Positions 9,581-18,357 of a DNA stretch of 64,000 bases are shown here, in pieces. This stretch comes from Hyphomicrobium sp. (GTDB lineage: Bacteria > Pseudomonadota > Alphaproteobacteria > Rhizobiales > Hyphomicrobiaceae). The notes under the pieces are model-generated. The model worked only from the letters and a program-made list of their open reading frames with translations, searched no databases and was not told the origin of the DNA. The DNA lies in the NCBI GenBank assembly GCA_002928735.1, contig PERL01000008.1:1-64000 (forward strand), read 5' to 3'. The number at the start of each line of letters is the position of its first letter. The first letter of the stretch is position 1. A program made the position numbers and the translations under genes.

Positions 9581-12013
9581 TCAGCCGCGGATCTCGCCGC
9601 CCGTCGCCTTCTTCACGTCCGCAATGATCTTCTGCGAAACCGCGTCGATCTCCGCCTCCGTCAAGGTCGCCGAAACCGGCTGCAGCGTCACCTCGATGGC
9701 GAGTGACTTCTTACCTTCCGCCGCCAACGCCCCGCCCTCGAAAACGTCAAAGACGGAAACGTTCGAAATAAGCGCCTTATCAGCCCCTGAAGCCGCTTTC
9801 ACCACGTCGCCAGCCGCAACGGCCTTATCGAGTACGAATGCGAAATCCCGCCGCACGGCTAACAGATCGACCGAGGTCAATGCCGCCCGCGCCCGCGACT
9901 TCTTCTTCTCCGGCGGAATCTGATCGAGTAACACCTCAAACGCCACCGCCGGCCCTTCCACATCCATCGCCTTCAACGTCGCCGGATGCAGTTCTCCAAA
10001 ATGCGCCAACACCGTCTTCGGCCCCAGCCGCAGCGTGCCCGAACGCCCCGGGTGATACCACTCCGGCGCATCGCGCGTGATCTGCGCCTTGCCCGCGTCG
10101 ACGCCAAGTGCCGCCAGCACCGCAATGGCGTCGGCCTTCGCGTCGAACACGCTCACCGCGTCCGCCGCGCCATCCCAATGCCGCCCCGCGCCGGAAAGCA
10201 CTGCCGTCCCCGCTCGCACGCCAGCTGCATTCAGCATCTGATCCGCCGGCTGGTCGCCCTTGTACGCCTGCCCTAACTCAAACAGCGCCACATCCGCGAA
10301 CCCGCGATTGGCATTCCGTGCCACGCCCATCAACAAGCCCGGCAGCAAGCTCGGCCGCATCGACGACAAATCTGCCGAAATCGGGTTCGCCAATTCCAGT
10401 GTATCGGATCCGCCGCCGAAATGCGTTGCGATCGCACGCGGCAGGAACGACCACGTGACCGCTTCGACAAGCCCGCGCGCCGCCAGCGTTTTGCGCGCCC
10501 GCCGCGCCCGCTTCTGCCGCTCGGTCAGAACCGGTTTCGCGATCCCCGTTGTCCGCTCCATCGGCGTCGATGGAATGCGGTCAAGTCCCGCGATCCGTAC
10601 GACCTCTTCAACGAGGTCGGCCGGTCCATGAATGTCCGGACGCCACGTCGGCGTCGTCACTGTGATCTGATGCCCATGTCCGTCGAGCGTGCAGCCAAGC
10701 GCTTCCAAAATGTGCCGGACTTCCGCTGTCTCGATCGCGATGCCCGACAGCTTCGCCACCCGGTCGGTGTCGAACTCGATCACGCGCGCCGTCTCGGGAA
10801 CCTTGCCGGCCACCTTCGTTTTCGAGGGCGTCCCGCCGCAGAACTTTTCGATCATCTGCGTCGCCAGATCGAGCCCCGGCAATACCGATTGCGGATCGAC
10901 GCCACGCTCGAACCGGTAGCGCGCATCAGTCACGAGACCCGTCTTGCGGCCCGTCGCAGCCGTCCGCACCGGATCAAACCAAGCACTCTCGATCAGCACG
11001 TTTTTCGTCGTCTCTGTGCAGCCGGATGCTTCTCCTCCCATAATGCCGCCAAGGCCGAGCACGCCGCTGTCGTCGGCGATCACGCACATCGTCTCGTCAA
11101 CGGCATACTCTTTTCCGTCGAGGCCCAGAAAGGATTCACCGGCCTTGCCGAGCCGCGCGCGAATTGCACCTTTCAGCTTGTCGGCGTCATAAACATGAAG
11201 CGGCCGCCCATGCTCATTCGAAATGTAGTTCGTCACATCGACGAGCGCATTGATCGGCCGCATGCCCACGGCCTTCAGCCGGTTTTGCAGCCACTCCGGC
11301 GACGGCCCGTTCTTGAGCCCCGTCACAAGACGCGCCGCGAACACGGGGCACGCGCTCTCCGCATCCTTGGGAAACTCCAGCTTCACATCGATCGGGCAAT
11401 CTTTCGCGCCTTCAACGCCGTGAATGCGCGGCTCATGCTTCAGCGTGCCGAGCCCTGCCGCCGCCAGATCGCGCGCAATGCCGCGCACGCCCGTGCAGTC
11501 CGGCCGGTTCGGCGTGAGTTTCACCTCGAACACTGGATCGTTGAGACCAGCGACATCGATATACCGGCTGCCCACCTTGTCGGCGAGCGAGGCATCCAGT
11601 TCCAGAATACCGTTGCTCTCATCCGACAGTTCGAGTTCGGCCGCCGAACACATCATGCCGTTCGAGACGACCCCGCGAACGGGCTTCTTCTCCAGCGTGA
11701 TCTTCGACCCCGGAATGTACGTGCCAAGCGGCGCGAACACGGACACAAGACCCACACGCGCATTCGGCGCCCCGCACACCACCTCCATCAGCGGCTGCCC
11801 CTTGGCGATCTCAACTTGCACCACCTGCAGCTTGTCGGCATTGGGATGCTTCTTCGCCTCCACGATCCGCGCCACAGTGAACGCCCCGAGCGTCGCACCG
11901 GGATCCTCGACGCTCTCCACTTCCAGCCCGATGGCCGAAAGCTTGGTCGCGATCTCCTCGACCGTAGCCGTCGTCTTCAGGTGCTCTTTCAGCCAGGACA
12001 GCGTGAATTTCAT
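9581..12013 (-). CDS. pheT: phenylalanine-tRNA ligase beta subunit
   Basis: An 810-residue subunit of the alpha2-beta2 enzyme charging tRNA-Phe. It has the N-terminal MKFTLSWLKEHLKTTATVEEI, a tRNA-binding (EMAP/Arc1p-like) domain at about 40-150, the B3/B4 editing domain near 200-400, B5 near 400-470, the catalytic-like core and a C-terminal ferredoxin-fold anticodon-binding domain. The start was set at MKFTLSW, the family N-terminus. It is separated from pheS by a small membrane protein gene. Confidence 0.97.
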   Translation of the reverse strand: MKFTLSWLKEHLKTTATVEEIATKLSAIGLEVESVEDPGATLGAFTVARIVEAKKHPNADKLQVVQVEIAKGQPLMEVVCGAPNARVGLVSVFAPLGTYIPGSKITLEKKPVRGVVSNGMMCSAAELELSDESNGILELDASLADKVGSRYIDVAGLNDPVFEVKLTPNRPDCTGVRGIARDLAAAGLGTLKHEPRIHGVEGAKDCPIDVKLEFPKDAESACPVFAARLVTGLKNGPSPEWLQNRLKAVGMRPINALVDVTNYISNEHGRPLHVYDADKLKGAIRARLGKAGESFLGLDGKEYAVDETMCVIADDSGVLGLGGIMGGEASGCTETTKNVLIESAWFDPVRTAATGRKTGLVTDARYRFERGVDPQSVLPGLDLATQMIEKFCGGTPSKTKVAGKVPETARVIEFDTDRVAKLSGIAIETAEVRHILEALGCTLDGHGHQITVTTPTWRPDIHGPADLVEEVVRIAGLDRIPSTPMERTTGIAKPVLTERQKRARRARKTLAARGLVEAVTWSFLPRAIATHFGGGSDTLELANPISADLSSMRPSLLPGLLMGVARNANRGFADVALFELGQAYKGDQPADQMLNAAGVRAGTAVLSGAGRHWDGAADAVSVFDAKADAIAVLAALGVDAGKAQITRDAPEWYHPGRSGTLRLGPKTVLAHFGELHPATLKAMDVEGPAVAFEVLLDQIPPEKKKSRARAALTSVDLLAVRRDFAFVLDKAVAAGDVVKAASGADKALISNVSVFDVFEGGALAAEGKKSLAIEVTLQPVSATLTEAEIDAVSQKIIADVKKATGGEIRG

Positions 12014-12027
12014 CGCAAATGTTCCGT

Positions 12028-12351
12028 TCAGCGGCTCTTGTTGGCGTTGATCGCCATGACGTAGACGAGCACCCACAGCAGCGCGGGTGCAAGCGTGAAG
12101 GCAAATCCGGATACGAAGCTCTGGCCCAGCCGCTCGCCCAGCGAACACGGCGTAACGGACCCGTCGAGCGCATAGCAATTACCGTCAAAGATGGCCGCAT
12201 CGTAGGCGAGCGGCAGCAGCATCAAGGCGGCTACGCCAAGCGCCCCCACCAACTGCTGCTGCTTCAGCGGCCGCGGTCCCATTGCCGAGCCGAGCCCAAA
12301 CGCCACAAGCAGCGCCACCGTCATGATGATCAGCGGAATGGCGAGCGCCAT
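12028..12351 (-). CDS. small membrane protein between pheS and pheT
   Basis: A 107-residue protein with three predicted membrane segments (about residues 3-22, 35-52 and 78-100) and two Cys in the FDGNCYALDGSVTPC loop, probably periplasmic. I do not recognise a family. It sits 14 bases before pheT and 18 bases after pheS on the same strand, so it must be cotranscribed with both synthetase subunits. Any link to aminoacylation is only positional. Confidence 0.75.
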   Translation of the reverse strand: MALAIPLIIMTVALLVAFGLGSAMGPRPLKQQQLVGALGVAALMLLPLAYDAAIFDGNCYALDGSVTPCSLGERLGQSFVSGFAFTLAPALLWVLVYVMAINANKSR

Positions 12352-12369
12352 GGGCTCTATCTCCGCGGG

Positions 12370-13443
12370 TTACGACGAAAGCCCGCCGCCGAGCGTCGGC
12401 TGGTCGAGCAGCGAAAATCCATAGTGGCGCAGCCAGCGCAGATCGGCGGAGAAAAACGCGCGCAGATCCGGCAGGCCGTACTTCAGCATCGTAATGCGGT
12501 CGAGCCCCATGCCGAAGGCAAAGCCTTGGTACTTGTCCGGATCGAGCCCGCAGTTGGCGAGAACGTTGGGATGCACCATCCCGCAACCCAGAATTTCCAG
12601 CCACTGGCCCGGCTTCCCGATCGCCGACGCATCAATGTCCACTTCCATCGAGGGCTCGGTGAACGGAAAGTGCGACGCGCGAAAACGCATCGTCACGTTA
12701 TCGACTTCGAAGAACGCCTTCGCGAATTCTTCCAGCACCCACTTCAGGTGCCCCATGTGCGTTTTCTCATCGATCACCAGACCTTCGATCTGGTGGAACA
12801 TTGGCGTATGCGTCTGGTCGCTGTCGCAGCGATAGACCCGACCCGGCGCGATGATCCGGATCGGCGGCGTCTTGCCCTGCATCGTGCGGATCTGCACCGG
12901 GCTTGTATGCGTGCGCAGGAGCAAACGCGACCCGTCCGGCTTCGGGTTAAAATAGAACGTGTCGTGTTCCTGCCGCGCGGGGTGCTCGGCTGGAATGTTG
13001 AGCTTCGTAAAATTGAGATCGTCCGTCTCGATATCCGGACCTTCCGCGACCTCAAACCCGAGATCGGCGAAGATCTCGATGCACTCGTCGAGGACCTGGC
13101 TCACCGGATGAATGCGGCCCAACTGTTCCGCGCCAGCCCGCACCGGCAGCGTCACGTCCGCCCGCTCGCTGGCAAGCCGCGCCGAAAGCGCTGCAGTCTC
13201 GAGCGTCGCCTTGCGTGCATCCAGCGCGTCGGAAACCTTGGTCTTCAGCGCGTTCACCGCCGCGCCAAACGCCTTGCGCTCCTCCGCCGGTAACTTGCCG
13301 AGCTGCGCCATCAGTTCGGAAATCCGGCCCTTTTTGCCGATCGCCGATACGCGCACGGCATCAAGCGCCGCGAGATCGCCGGCTCCGGCAACCTCCGTCA
13401 GCACATCGTCTTCAAGGCGGGAAAGATCAGTGCCAGATGACAT
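12370..13443 (-). CDS. pheS: phenylalanine-tRNA ligase alpha subunit
   Basis: The catalytic subunit, 357 residues. The N-terminal coiled coil (residues 1-85) precedes the class II core. Motif 2 region is [20 protein letters not shown] and motif 3 is the glycine-rich [33 protein letters not shown] is typical for PheS. It forms an operon with the 107-residue membrane protein gene and pheT. Confidence 0.97.
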   Translation of the reverse strand: MSSGTDLSRLEDDVLTEVAGAGDLAALDAVRVSAIGKKGRISELMAQLGKLPAEERKAFGAAVNALKTKVSDALDARKATLETAALSARLASERADVTLPVRAGAEQLGRIHPVSQVLDECIEIFADLGFEVAEGPDIETDDLNFTKLNIPAEHPARQEHDTFYFNPKPDGSRLLLRTHTSPVQIRTMQGKTPPIRIIAPGRVYRCDSDQTHTPMFHQIEGLVIDEKTHMGHLKWVLEEFAKAFFEVDNVTMRFRASHFPFTEPSMEVDIDASAIGKPGQWLEILGCGMVHPNVLANCGLDPDKYQGFAFGMGLDRITMLKYGLPDLRAFFSADLRWLRHYGFSLLDQPTLGGGLSS

Positions 13444-13577
13444 GCAGGACGGCTCCGGAAAAGCGGATGCCCGTCATCCCGTCCGCGGGTCTGGCGCGAG
13501 GCACGCCTCGATTATGAGGAGCGCGCCGAAGGAGCCCCGCAGGGCGCGATGAAACGGCAGGTTTTGGAGAAAGCGCG

Positions 13578-13598
13578 CCGGGGATGTCTCATCCCCGG
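13578..13598 (-). terminator. possible terminator/attenuator between rplT and pheS
   Basis: The inverted repeat CCGGGGATG-TCT-CATCCCCGG lies about 30 bases after the rplT stop and 135 bases upstream of pheS. The T run on the minus-strand side is weak, so it may act as an attenuator or processing site rather than a full stop. Confidence 0.4.
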
Positions 13599-13629
13599 CC
13601 TCGTCAGTGTGTCGTGATCGCCTGAAAAA

Positions 13630-13995
13630 TCAGGCAGCCTTCGGCAGCGCGGCCTGAGCCTTGTCGACGAGCGCCTTGAACGCGGCGTTGTCCTTCACAG
13701 CGATGTCGGCCAGGACCTTGCGGTCAACTTCGATGCCGGCCTTCGTCAGGCCATCGATGAAGCGTCCGTACGTCAGGCCGTGCTCGCGGGCAGCGGCGTT
13801 GATGCGCTGGATCCAGAGCGCGCGGAACGTGCGCTTCTTATTCTTGCGGTCGCGGAAGTTATACTGCAGCGCCTTTTCGACGGCCTGCTTCGCAACGCGG
13901 ATGGTGCTCTTGCGGCGGCCATAATAGCCCTTCGCAGCCTTCAGAACTTTTTTGTGCTTGGCGTGGGCGGTAACGCCGCGCTTGACGCGTGCCAT
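13630..13995 (-). CDS. rplT: 50S ribosomal protein L20
   Basis: A 121-residue basic protein binding 23S rRNA early in large-subunit assembly. It starts [19 protein letters not shown] and carries the [20 protein letters not shown] and [19 protein letters not shown] signatures. It follows rpmI. In many bacteria L20 represses its own operon, but no leader structure was identified here. Confidence 0.98.
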   Translation of the reverse strand: MARVKRGVTAHAKHKKVLKAAKGYYGRRKSTIRVAKQAVEKALQYNFRDRKNKKRTFRALWIQRINAAAREHGLTYGRFIDGLTKAGIEVDRKVLADIAVKDNAAFKALVDKAQAALPKAA

Positions 13996-14057
13996 GGGAG
14001 TGCTCCGTTTCGATCGGTAAAATGGGGGTCAGCCGGCCATCAAAGGCCCGCGTCTGC

Positions 14058-14258
14058 TCAGCGGTTGTAGGGCATGTACTTCTTGACGATGCCGGCATCC
14101 GAGTCGTTGAGCACCATGGTGCCGCGCGCCTTCTGCACGAACTTCGCCGTCCGCTTGATCATGCCGTGCCGCTTACCAGCAGCACCCGCCTTCACTTTAC
14201 CGGTCGCCGTGAAACGGAATCGCTTCTTGGCACCGCTCTTGGTCTTCATCTTGGGCAT
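14058..14258 (-). CDS. rpmI: 50S ribosomal protein L35
   Basis: A 66-residue basic protein starting [20 protein letters not shown] and ending KKYMPYNR, a complete L35. The start codon is preceded by a purine-rich AGAAAGGAA site. The upstream neighbour is not infC, as it is in many bacteria, but the divergent cspA, so infC must lie elsewhere. Confidence 0.97.
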   Translation of the reverse strand: MPKMKTKSGAKKRFRFTATGKVKAGAAGKRHGMIKRTAKFVQKARGTMVLNDSDAGIVKKYMPYNR

Positions 14259-14858
14259 TTGGCTTTCCTTTCTAGTGGCCGGCGTAAAGCCGGCGGGCAA
14301 CGATCGGTCTGGGGCGTGGGCCCCAAGGCGCGCTGCCGTTCTCTTGTGTTGAAGCATGAAAGCCGCCACGGCATGCCCTGCCGGACGGCTCCGGGCGGCG
14401 TTATACGGTGAGGCCCCGCATGATGCAACTGCCCTCGAACGCCACACTTGAACGCACGGAGGTGGCAGCTGCAACGAAAGCGGCCTATCACCGGCGTTTT
14501 GTCCGTTTGCCAAGATGAAGTGAAGACTAAAACTGAAGTTGATTAGGTAACCCGAAATCAAACGGGACCGATTAACTGCCGTGAACTGCCGCGACGCTCC
14601 CTAATGTTCATAATGACAGTACGCGACATGCCTGCCGCTCGCAAAAAATCACGCGATTTCGAATATTTCTAGCGGTTGCCTATAGGCTTCGATCTTGCGC
14701 TCTGCGCCCTGTCAGGTCATATAGACGGGATCGAACACGCCTTGGCTTACTCTGCGACAGCTCTACCGAGTCTGACACTAGACGTCTCCAACGCGCGATT
14801 TGATGGCCCCCGATGTCGTCGCTTCGGGGTAATTTACCTATGCTTTGGAGGCATATCG
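14259..14858. other. 600-base divergent intergenic region, rpmI to cspA
   Basis: No convincing gene was found. It must hold the promoter for the leftward rpmI-rplT-pheST operon and that for the rightward cspA. The part at about 14510-14670 is notably AT-richer than its surroundings. A stem, CCCCGA (14807-14812) with TCGGGG (14824-14829), lies just upstream of the cspA ribosome site, in what is probably a long cold-shock leader. Confidence 0.5.
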
Positions 14859-15065
14859 ATGTCGACTGGTACCGTGAAGTGGTTCAACGGGCAGAAGGGC
14901 TACGGCTTCATTCAGCCGGACGAAGGTGGGAACGACGTGTTCGTTCACATCTCGGCTGTTGAGCGTGCAGGTCTTTCTTCTCTGCGTGAAGGTCAGAAGA
15001 TTTCCTTCGATACCGAACGCGGCCGCAACGGCAAGATCGCTGCGATCAACCTGCGTCCCCTGTAA
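14859..15065 (+). CDS. cspA: cold-shock protein (CspA family)
   Basis: A 68-residue single cold-shock domain that binds single-stranded RNA or DNA. RNP1 (KGYGFIQPD) and RNP2 (VFVHISAV) are intact. TTTGGAGG at about 14844-14851 is a strong ribosome site. The long leader with a stem just upstream fits temperature-dependent expression. It ends in its own hairpin terminator before infA. Confidence 0.95.
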   Translation: MSTGTVKWFNGQKGYGFIQPDEGGNDVFVHISAVERAGLSSLREGQKISFDTERGRNGKIAAINLRPL

Positions 15066-15092
15066 TAAAGGGTACGTTGCACGGATCGTGCT

Positions 15093-15122
15093 TGGGGAGC
15101 AGAGCTATCTGCTCCCCATTTA
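15093..15122 (+). terminator. terminator of cspA
   Basis: An 11-base-pair stem (TGGGGAGCAGA with TCTGCTCCCCA, 15093-15103 and 15108-15118) with a 4-base loop, followed by a short T stretch. It separates cspA from infA. Confidence 0.75.
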
Positions 15123-15162
15123 GTTGTGCGGTGCCCATCCGCACGCCACTTTCAGAGGGCAC

Positions 15163-15447
15163 ATGGCTAAGGAAGAAGAACTCGAGTTCGAAGGTGTCGT
15201 GGTGGAAATTCTCCCCGACGCCCGCTGCCGCGTGAAACTCGACAACGGCCACGAGATCGTCGCCTATACGTCGGGCCGCATGAAGAAAAACCGCATCCGC
15301 ATTCTGGCCGGCGATAAGGTCACGGTTGCGATGACGCCATACGATCTCACCAAGGGCCGCATCAATTTCCGCCACAAGGACACGCGCGGTGGCCCGCCTC
15401 CGGGTGCCGGTGGTCCGCCCGGCGGTGGCCAGCAGCGCCGTCGCTGA
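15163..15447 (+). CDS. infA: translation initiation factor IF-1 with Gly/Pro-rich tail
   Basis: A 94-residue S1/OB-fold protein that binds the 30S A site during initiation. The core ([20 protein letters not shown], then KMKKNRI-like [15 protein letters not shown] and [14 protein letters not shown]) is complete. The last 22 residues ([19 protein letters not shown]) extend beyond the 72-residue classical length. Similar tails occur in alphaproteobacterial IF-1 paralogues. A strong terminator follows. Confidence 0.93.
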   Translation: MAKEEELEFEGVVVEILPDARCRVKLDNGHEIVAYTSGRMKKNRIRILAGDKVTVAMTPYDLTKGRINFRHKDTRGGPPPGAGGPPGGGQQRRR

Positions 15448-15474
15448 GCGCAGCGCAACATTGCAACACGGACG

Positions 15475-15509
15475 AGGCCGGCCGCCACAAGCGCCGGCCT
15501 GAATTTTTT
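15475..15509 (+). terminator. terminator of infA
   Basis: The stem AGGCCGGC (15475-15482) pairs with GCCGGCCT (15493-15500) and is followed by six T at 15504-15509. Confidence 0.85.
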
Positions 15510-15525
15510 GCGCCTAACGCCTTGG

Positions 15526-16386
15526 CTAAAACACCCGGTGCGGGAAATAGCGCGAAACGATTTCGTCAAAACGCCCGGACGAGCGCACCTTATGCAGCGC
15601 TGAATTCAACAGCGCCCGGATCTGCGGATCGCTGCGCGGCACCGCAATCCCAATCCCGTCGCCGAAATAGCGCGGCTCGAAAAACGGCCCGCCGCGCAAT
15701 TCGCAGCATCGCCGAGACAGTGTTCCATTGATCCAGAACGACAGCCCGATGCCGTCGTCGAACACATAATCCGTCTTGCCCTGCAGCAGCGCTTCCCGCG
15801 CCAGTTCCGAAGTCTCAAACACCTGCACCCGGCTGTCGCGAAAGAACGTTTTCAGAAACGCTTCGTGCGGCGTGCCCCGCGCCACCGCGATCGATCGCCC
15901 ATAGAGCTGATCCGGAGCGATCTCGACCTTTTCGGTCTCGGTCTTCGCCGCAAACCGCCCCGGCGTATGGAAGTACCGATCGGTGAATTCGACGTCGCGC
16001 AGCGCCTCCGCCGTCACCGCATGGCCCGCGATCACCGCGTCCGCCTCGCCGCGCTTCAACGCAACCAGCAACTCCTCCCAAGGCCGCACGCGGATATCGC
16101 ACGCCGCCCCGATCTCGTTACACAGCGCACGGGCCAGGTCGACGTTGAACCCATTCAGCACACCGTCTTCGTCAAGATAGTTGAACGGCGGGAAATCGCC
16201 CTCGGTCAGAAATCGCACCACGACGCGCCGCGGTTGCTGCGCTTGTGCAGCGCCGGTCCCGGTCGCATCCTGCGCCCAGACAGGATACGGCGGAGTCAGA
16301 AGGGTCGCCGAACCTATTAAAAATCCAAGGATCGCAGCGATCCCGCGACCGATTACGGCACTGCTTGGCATAAAGATCATCAGCAT
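15526..16386 (-). CDS. periplasmic substrate-binding protein (SBP_bac_3 family)
   Basis: A 286-residue protein with an N-terminal signal segment ending near PVWAQ (about residue 39). The rest has the two-lobe amino-acid-binding fold: VRFLTEGDFPPFNYLDEDGVLNGFNVDLARALC, then PWEELLVALKRGEADAVIAG and FTDRYFHTPGRFAAK. No ABC permease or ATPase is adjacent. Stand-alone members of this family in methylotrophs include MoxJ/XoxJ-type proteins of methanol dehydrogenase clusters, but no xoxF or mxaF is in view, so that role is not supported. Confidence 0.8.
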   Translation of the reverse strand: MLMIFMPSSAVIGRGIAAILGFLIGSATLLTPPYPVWAQDATGTGAAQAQQPRRVVVRFLTEGDFPPFNYLDEDGVLNGFNVDLARALCNEIGAACDIRVRPWEELLVALKRGEADAVIAGHAVTAEALRDVEFTDRYFHTPGRFAAKTETEKVEIAPDQLYGRSIAVARGTPHEAFLKTFFRDSRVQVFETSELAREALLQGKTDYVFDDGIGLSFWINGTLSRRCCELRGGPFFEPRYFGDGIGIAVPRSDPQIRALLNSALHKVRSSGRFDEIVSRYFPHRVF

Positions 16387-16465
16387 TGCACGTTCCAGCT
16401 GTTCAGTTCACGCCGTTTAACGTAGTCTGCCGACGGATGGTTGGGGCAGGTGACGACTGCCGAGT

Positions 16466-17971
16466 TTGTCGTGCGGACGGGCGGTCGTGTCAAATCCTCG
16501 GCTTCGCAAGCAGCAGATTTCTTTGGGGACGTTGCCGGCCTCCCTGCGCGCGCCCGCCGATCCGGGCTGGGCGGAGGCGCTGCGCGAGAAGAGCCCGGAT
16601 CTCTCCGCCGCGTCGCCGATGGCGCGTTGGCAGCAAACCTTGTTCGCCCTTGCCATTCTGGCACTTGCCTTAGGGTTCTGGTCCGACGCTGACGCCACCG
16701 CCATGCTCACCATGGCTCTTCTCACCCCTGCATTTCTGTGCGTCGCGCTCATCCGCGCGGCCGCTCTCGTGGACAGTCTCCGGACCAGCGCTCCGCCACC
16801 AACCGCCCTTCCGGCCAACGACGATGACCTCCCCGTCTATTCAATCCTCGTCCCGCTCTACCGCGAAGCCCACATGGCCCCGGCCCTCATCGCCGCGCTC
16901 GATCGCCTCGATTGGCCGGCAGCCCGCCGAGATATCTTGATCATCACCGAAGCCGACGACGCCGATACGCGCGAAGCTTTCCGTGCCGCGATTGCCAACC
17001 GACCCGGCATGCGCATTCTGACAGTTCCGGCAGGCATGCCGCGCACCAAACCGCGTGCCCTGATGTACGCCTTGCCCGAAGCCACCGGCGAATTCGTCGT
17101 GGTGTATGACGCCGAGGACGAACCCAACTCCGATCAACTCCAACGCGCCTATCACTGCTTTCAGACGGGCGGCCCACGCCTAGGCTGCCTGCAAGCCCAC
17201 CTCAACATTTACAATTCGCAGACGAGTTGGATCACGCGCCAGTTCACGCTGGAATACACCGCGCTATTCGACGCGATCCTCCCCACCGTCGAACGCCTTC
17301 GCCTGCCCATCCCGCTCGGCGGCACCTCCAATCACTTCCGCCGCAGCGTGCTGGAGTCGAGCGGCGGCTGGGACCCTTACAACGTCACCGAAGACGCCGA
17401 TCTCGGAGTCCGTCTTGCCCGTCAAGGCTGGCGCGTGTCGATGCTAGATTCCGTGACGTGGGAAGAGGCGCCCAGCACCGGCACCGCTTGGTTCGGCCAA
17501 CGGGCGAGATGGCTGAAAGGCTGGATGCAAACCTCCCTCGTCCATTTGCGCCATCCGCGCAAACTCTGGCGCGAACTGGGCCCCCGCGCATTTTTTGGAT
17601 TCAACGTTTTGATGGGCGGCGTCATCCTCTCAGCCCTGGTCCATCCACTCGTGTACGCCTATGCGCTCTGGAAAGTCTCAGCCGGCGATCTCTCACTATG
17701 GCCGCCGCAAGGTTGGCCGGCCGTCGTTTGGTGGGCCGGCGTTGCCAATCTCGCCTTCGCCTACATCGTCGGCATCGCACTCGCCGCGCTCGCAACCCTC
17801 CGTCGCCACAACGCCCGGCTCGCAAGCCACGCATTCCTGCTCCCCGTCTATTGGATGATGATCTCGTGCGCCGCCTACCGCGCCCTCGCCGACCTCGCAC
17901 TCCGCCCCTACCACTGGCGCAAAACCACCCACACCGCTCGCAAGCAGAAAGAGACGACCCGCAGACTGTAG
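16466..17971 (+). CDS. membrane glycosyltransferase, family 2 (cellulose synthase-like)
   Basis: A processive-type GT2 enzyme of about 500 residues. Two N-terminal membrane segments (about residues 58-95) precede the catalytic domain, which has YSILVPLYREA, the DAEDEPN (DxD-like) motif, TEDADLGVRLA (general base) and QRARWLKGWMQT (QxxRW). Three or four C-terminal membrane segments follow. It probably makes an extracellular polysaccharide; sugar and linkage are unknown. The true start could be nearer MARWQQTLFALAIL, since the first 50 residues are not membrane-like. Confidence 0.82.
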   Translation: MSCGRAVVSNPRLRKQQISLGTLPASLRAPADPGWAEALREKSPDLSAASPMARWQQTLFALAILALALGFWSDADATAMLTMALLTPAFLCVALIRAAALVDSLRTSAPPPTALPANDDDLPVYSILVPLYREAHMAPALIAALDRLDWPAARRDILIITEADDADTREAFRAAIANRPGMRILTVPAGMPRTKPRALMYALPEATGEFVVVYDAEDEPNSDQLQRAYHCFQTGGPRLGCLQAHLNIYNSQTSWITRQFTLEYTALFDAILPTVERLRLPIPLGGTSNHFRRSVLESSGGWDPYNVTEDADLGVRLARQGWRVSMLDSVTWEEAPSTGTAWFGQRARWLKGWMQTSLVHLRHPRKLWRELGPRAFFGFNVLMGGVILSALVHPLVYAYALWKVSAGDLSLWPPQGWPAVVWWAGVANLAFAYIVGIALAALATLRRHNARLASHAFLLPVYWMMISCAAYRALADLALRPYHWRKTTHTARKQKETTRRL

Positions 17972-18070
17972 ATTTGACCATGTCGGGCCGCAGGCCCGTG
18001 GAGCAAGGCGACCCGCCGCAAGCGGCGCCCTAGCGGAGCGCGGCCCTCGGGCGCGCGTGAGCTATCAAGT

Positions 18071-18097
18071 ATGGAGCGGGCGAAGGGAATCGAACCC
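18071..18097. repeat. direct repeat of the tRNA-Gly 3' end (attachment-site scar)
   Basis: Twenty-seven bases identical to 18148-18174, the T-arm, acceptor strand and CCA end of the adjacent tRNA-Gly on the minus strand, lie 77 bases away in the same orientation. Duplication of a tRNA 3' end is the mark left by tyrosine-recombinase integration. Here only about 50 bases remain between the copies, so any element was lost or reduced to a scar. Confidence 0.7.
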
Positions 18098-18148
18098 CCG
18101 CGCGTAGGCGCGCAAAACAAAAAGAAAACGAGGGTCTGTGAGGTCGAA

Positions 18149-18222
18149 TGGAGCGGGCGAAGGGAATCGAACCCTCGTATGCAGCTTGGGAAGCTGCCGT
18201 TCTACCATTGAACTACGCCCGC
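18149..18222 (-). tRNA. tRNA-Gly (anticodon TCC), CCA encoded
   Basis: The minus strand folds as a complete tRNA: acceptor GCGGGCG/CGCCCGC, D-arm TAGTTCAATGGTAGAAC, anticodon loop CTTCCCA giving TCC, T-arm GAGGGTTCGATTCCC, then an encoded CCA end. A T-rich tract (complement of 18115-18129) follows on the minus strand and may serve as terminator. Confidence 0.95.
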
Positions 18223-18357
18223 GGCGCGCCACCGATAGCATGGCCCCCTGGCCATGAACAAGGCACTGCGAAATTTCTCATATCGTGGCTTCGTATGGGC
18301 TTGAGCCGCCCGCCGCGACAGCGCAGTGTGGCCGCCAGAAGCCAAAGGGACGAACCC

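Noticed and set aside
10421-12064. Open frame of about 547 codons on the plus strand opposite pheT
   Set aside because: Antisense shadow of pheT; Arg/His-rich product without family features.
14058-14561. Extended version of rpmI with about 100 more N-terminal residues
   Set aside because: L35 is complete from 14258, which has a proper ribosome site; the extension is not L35-like.
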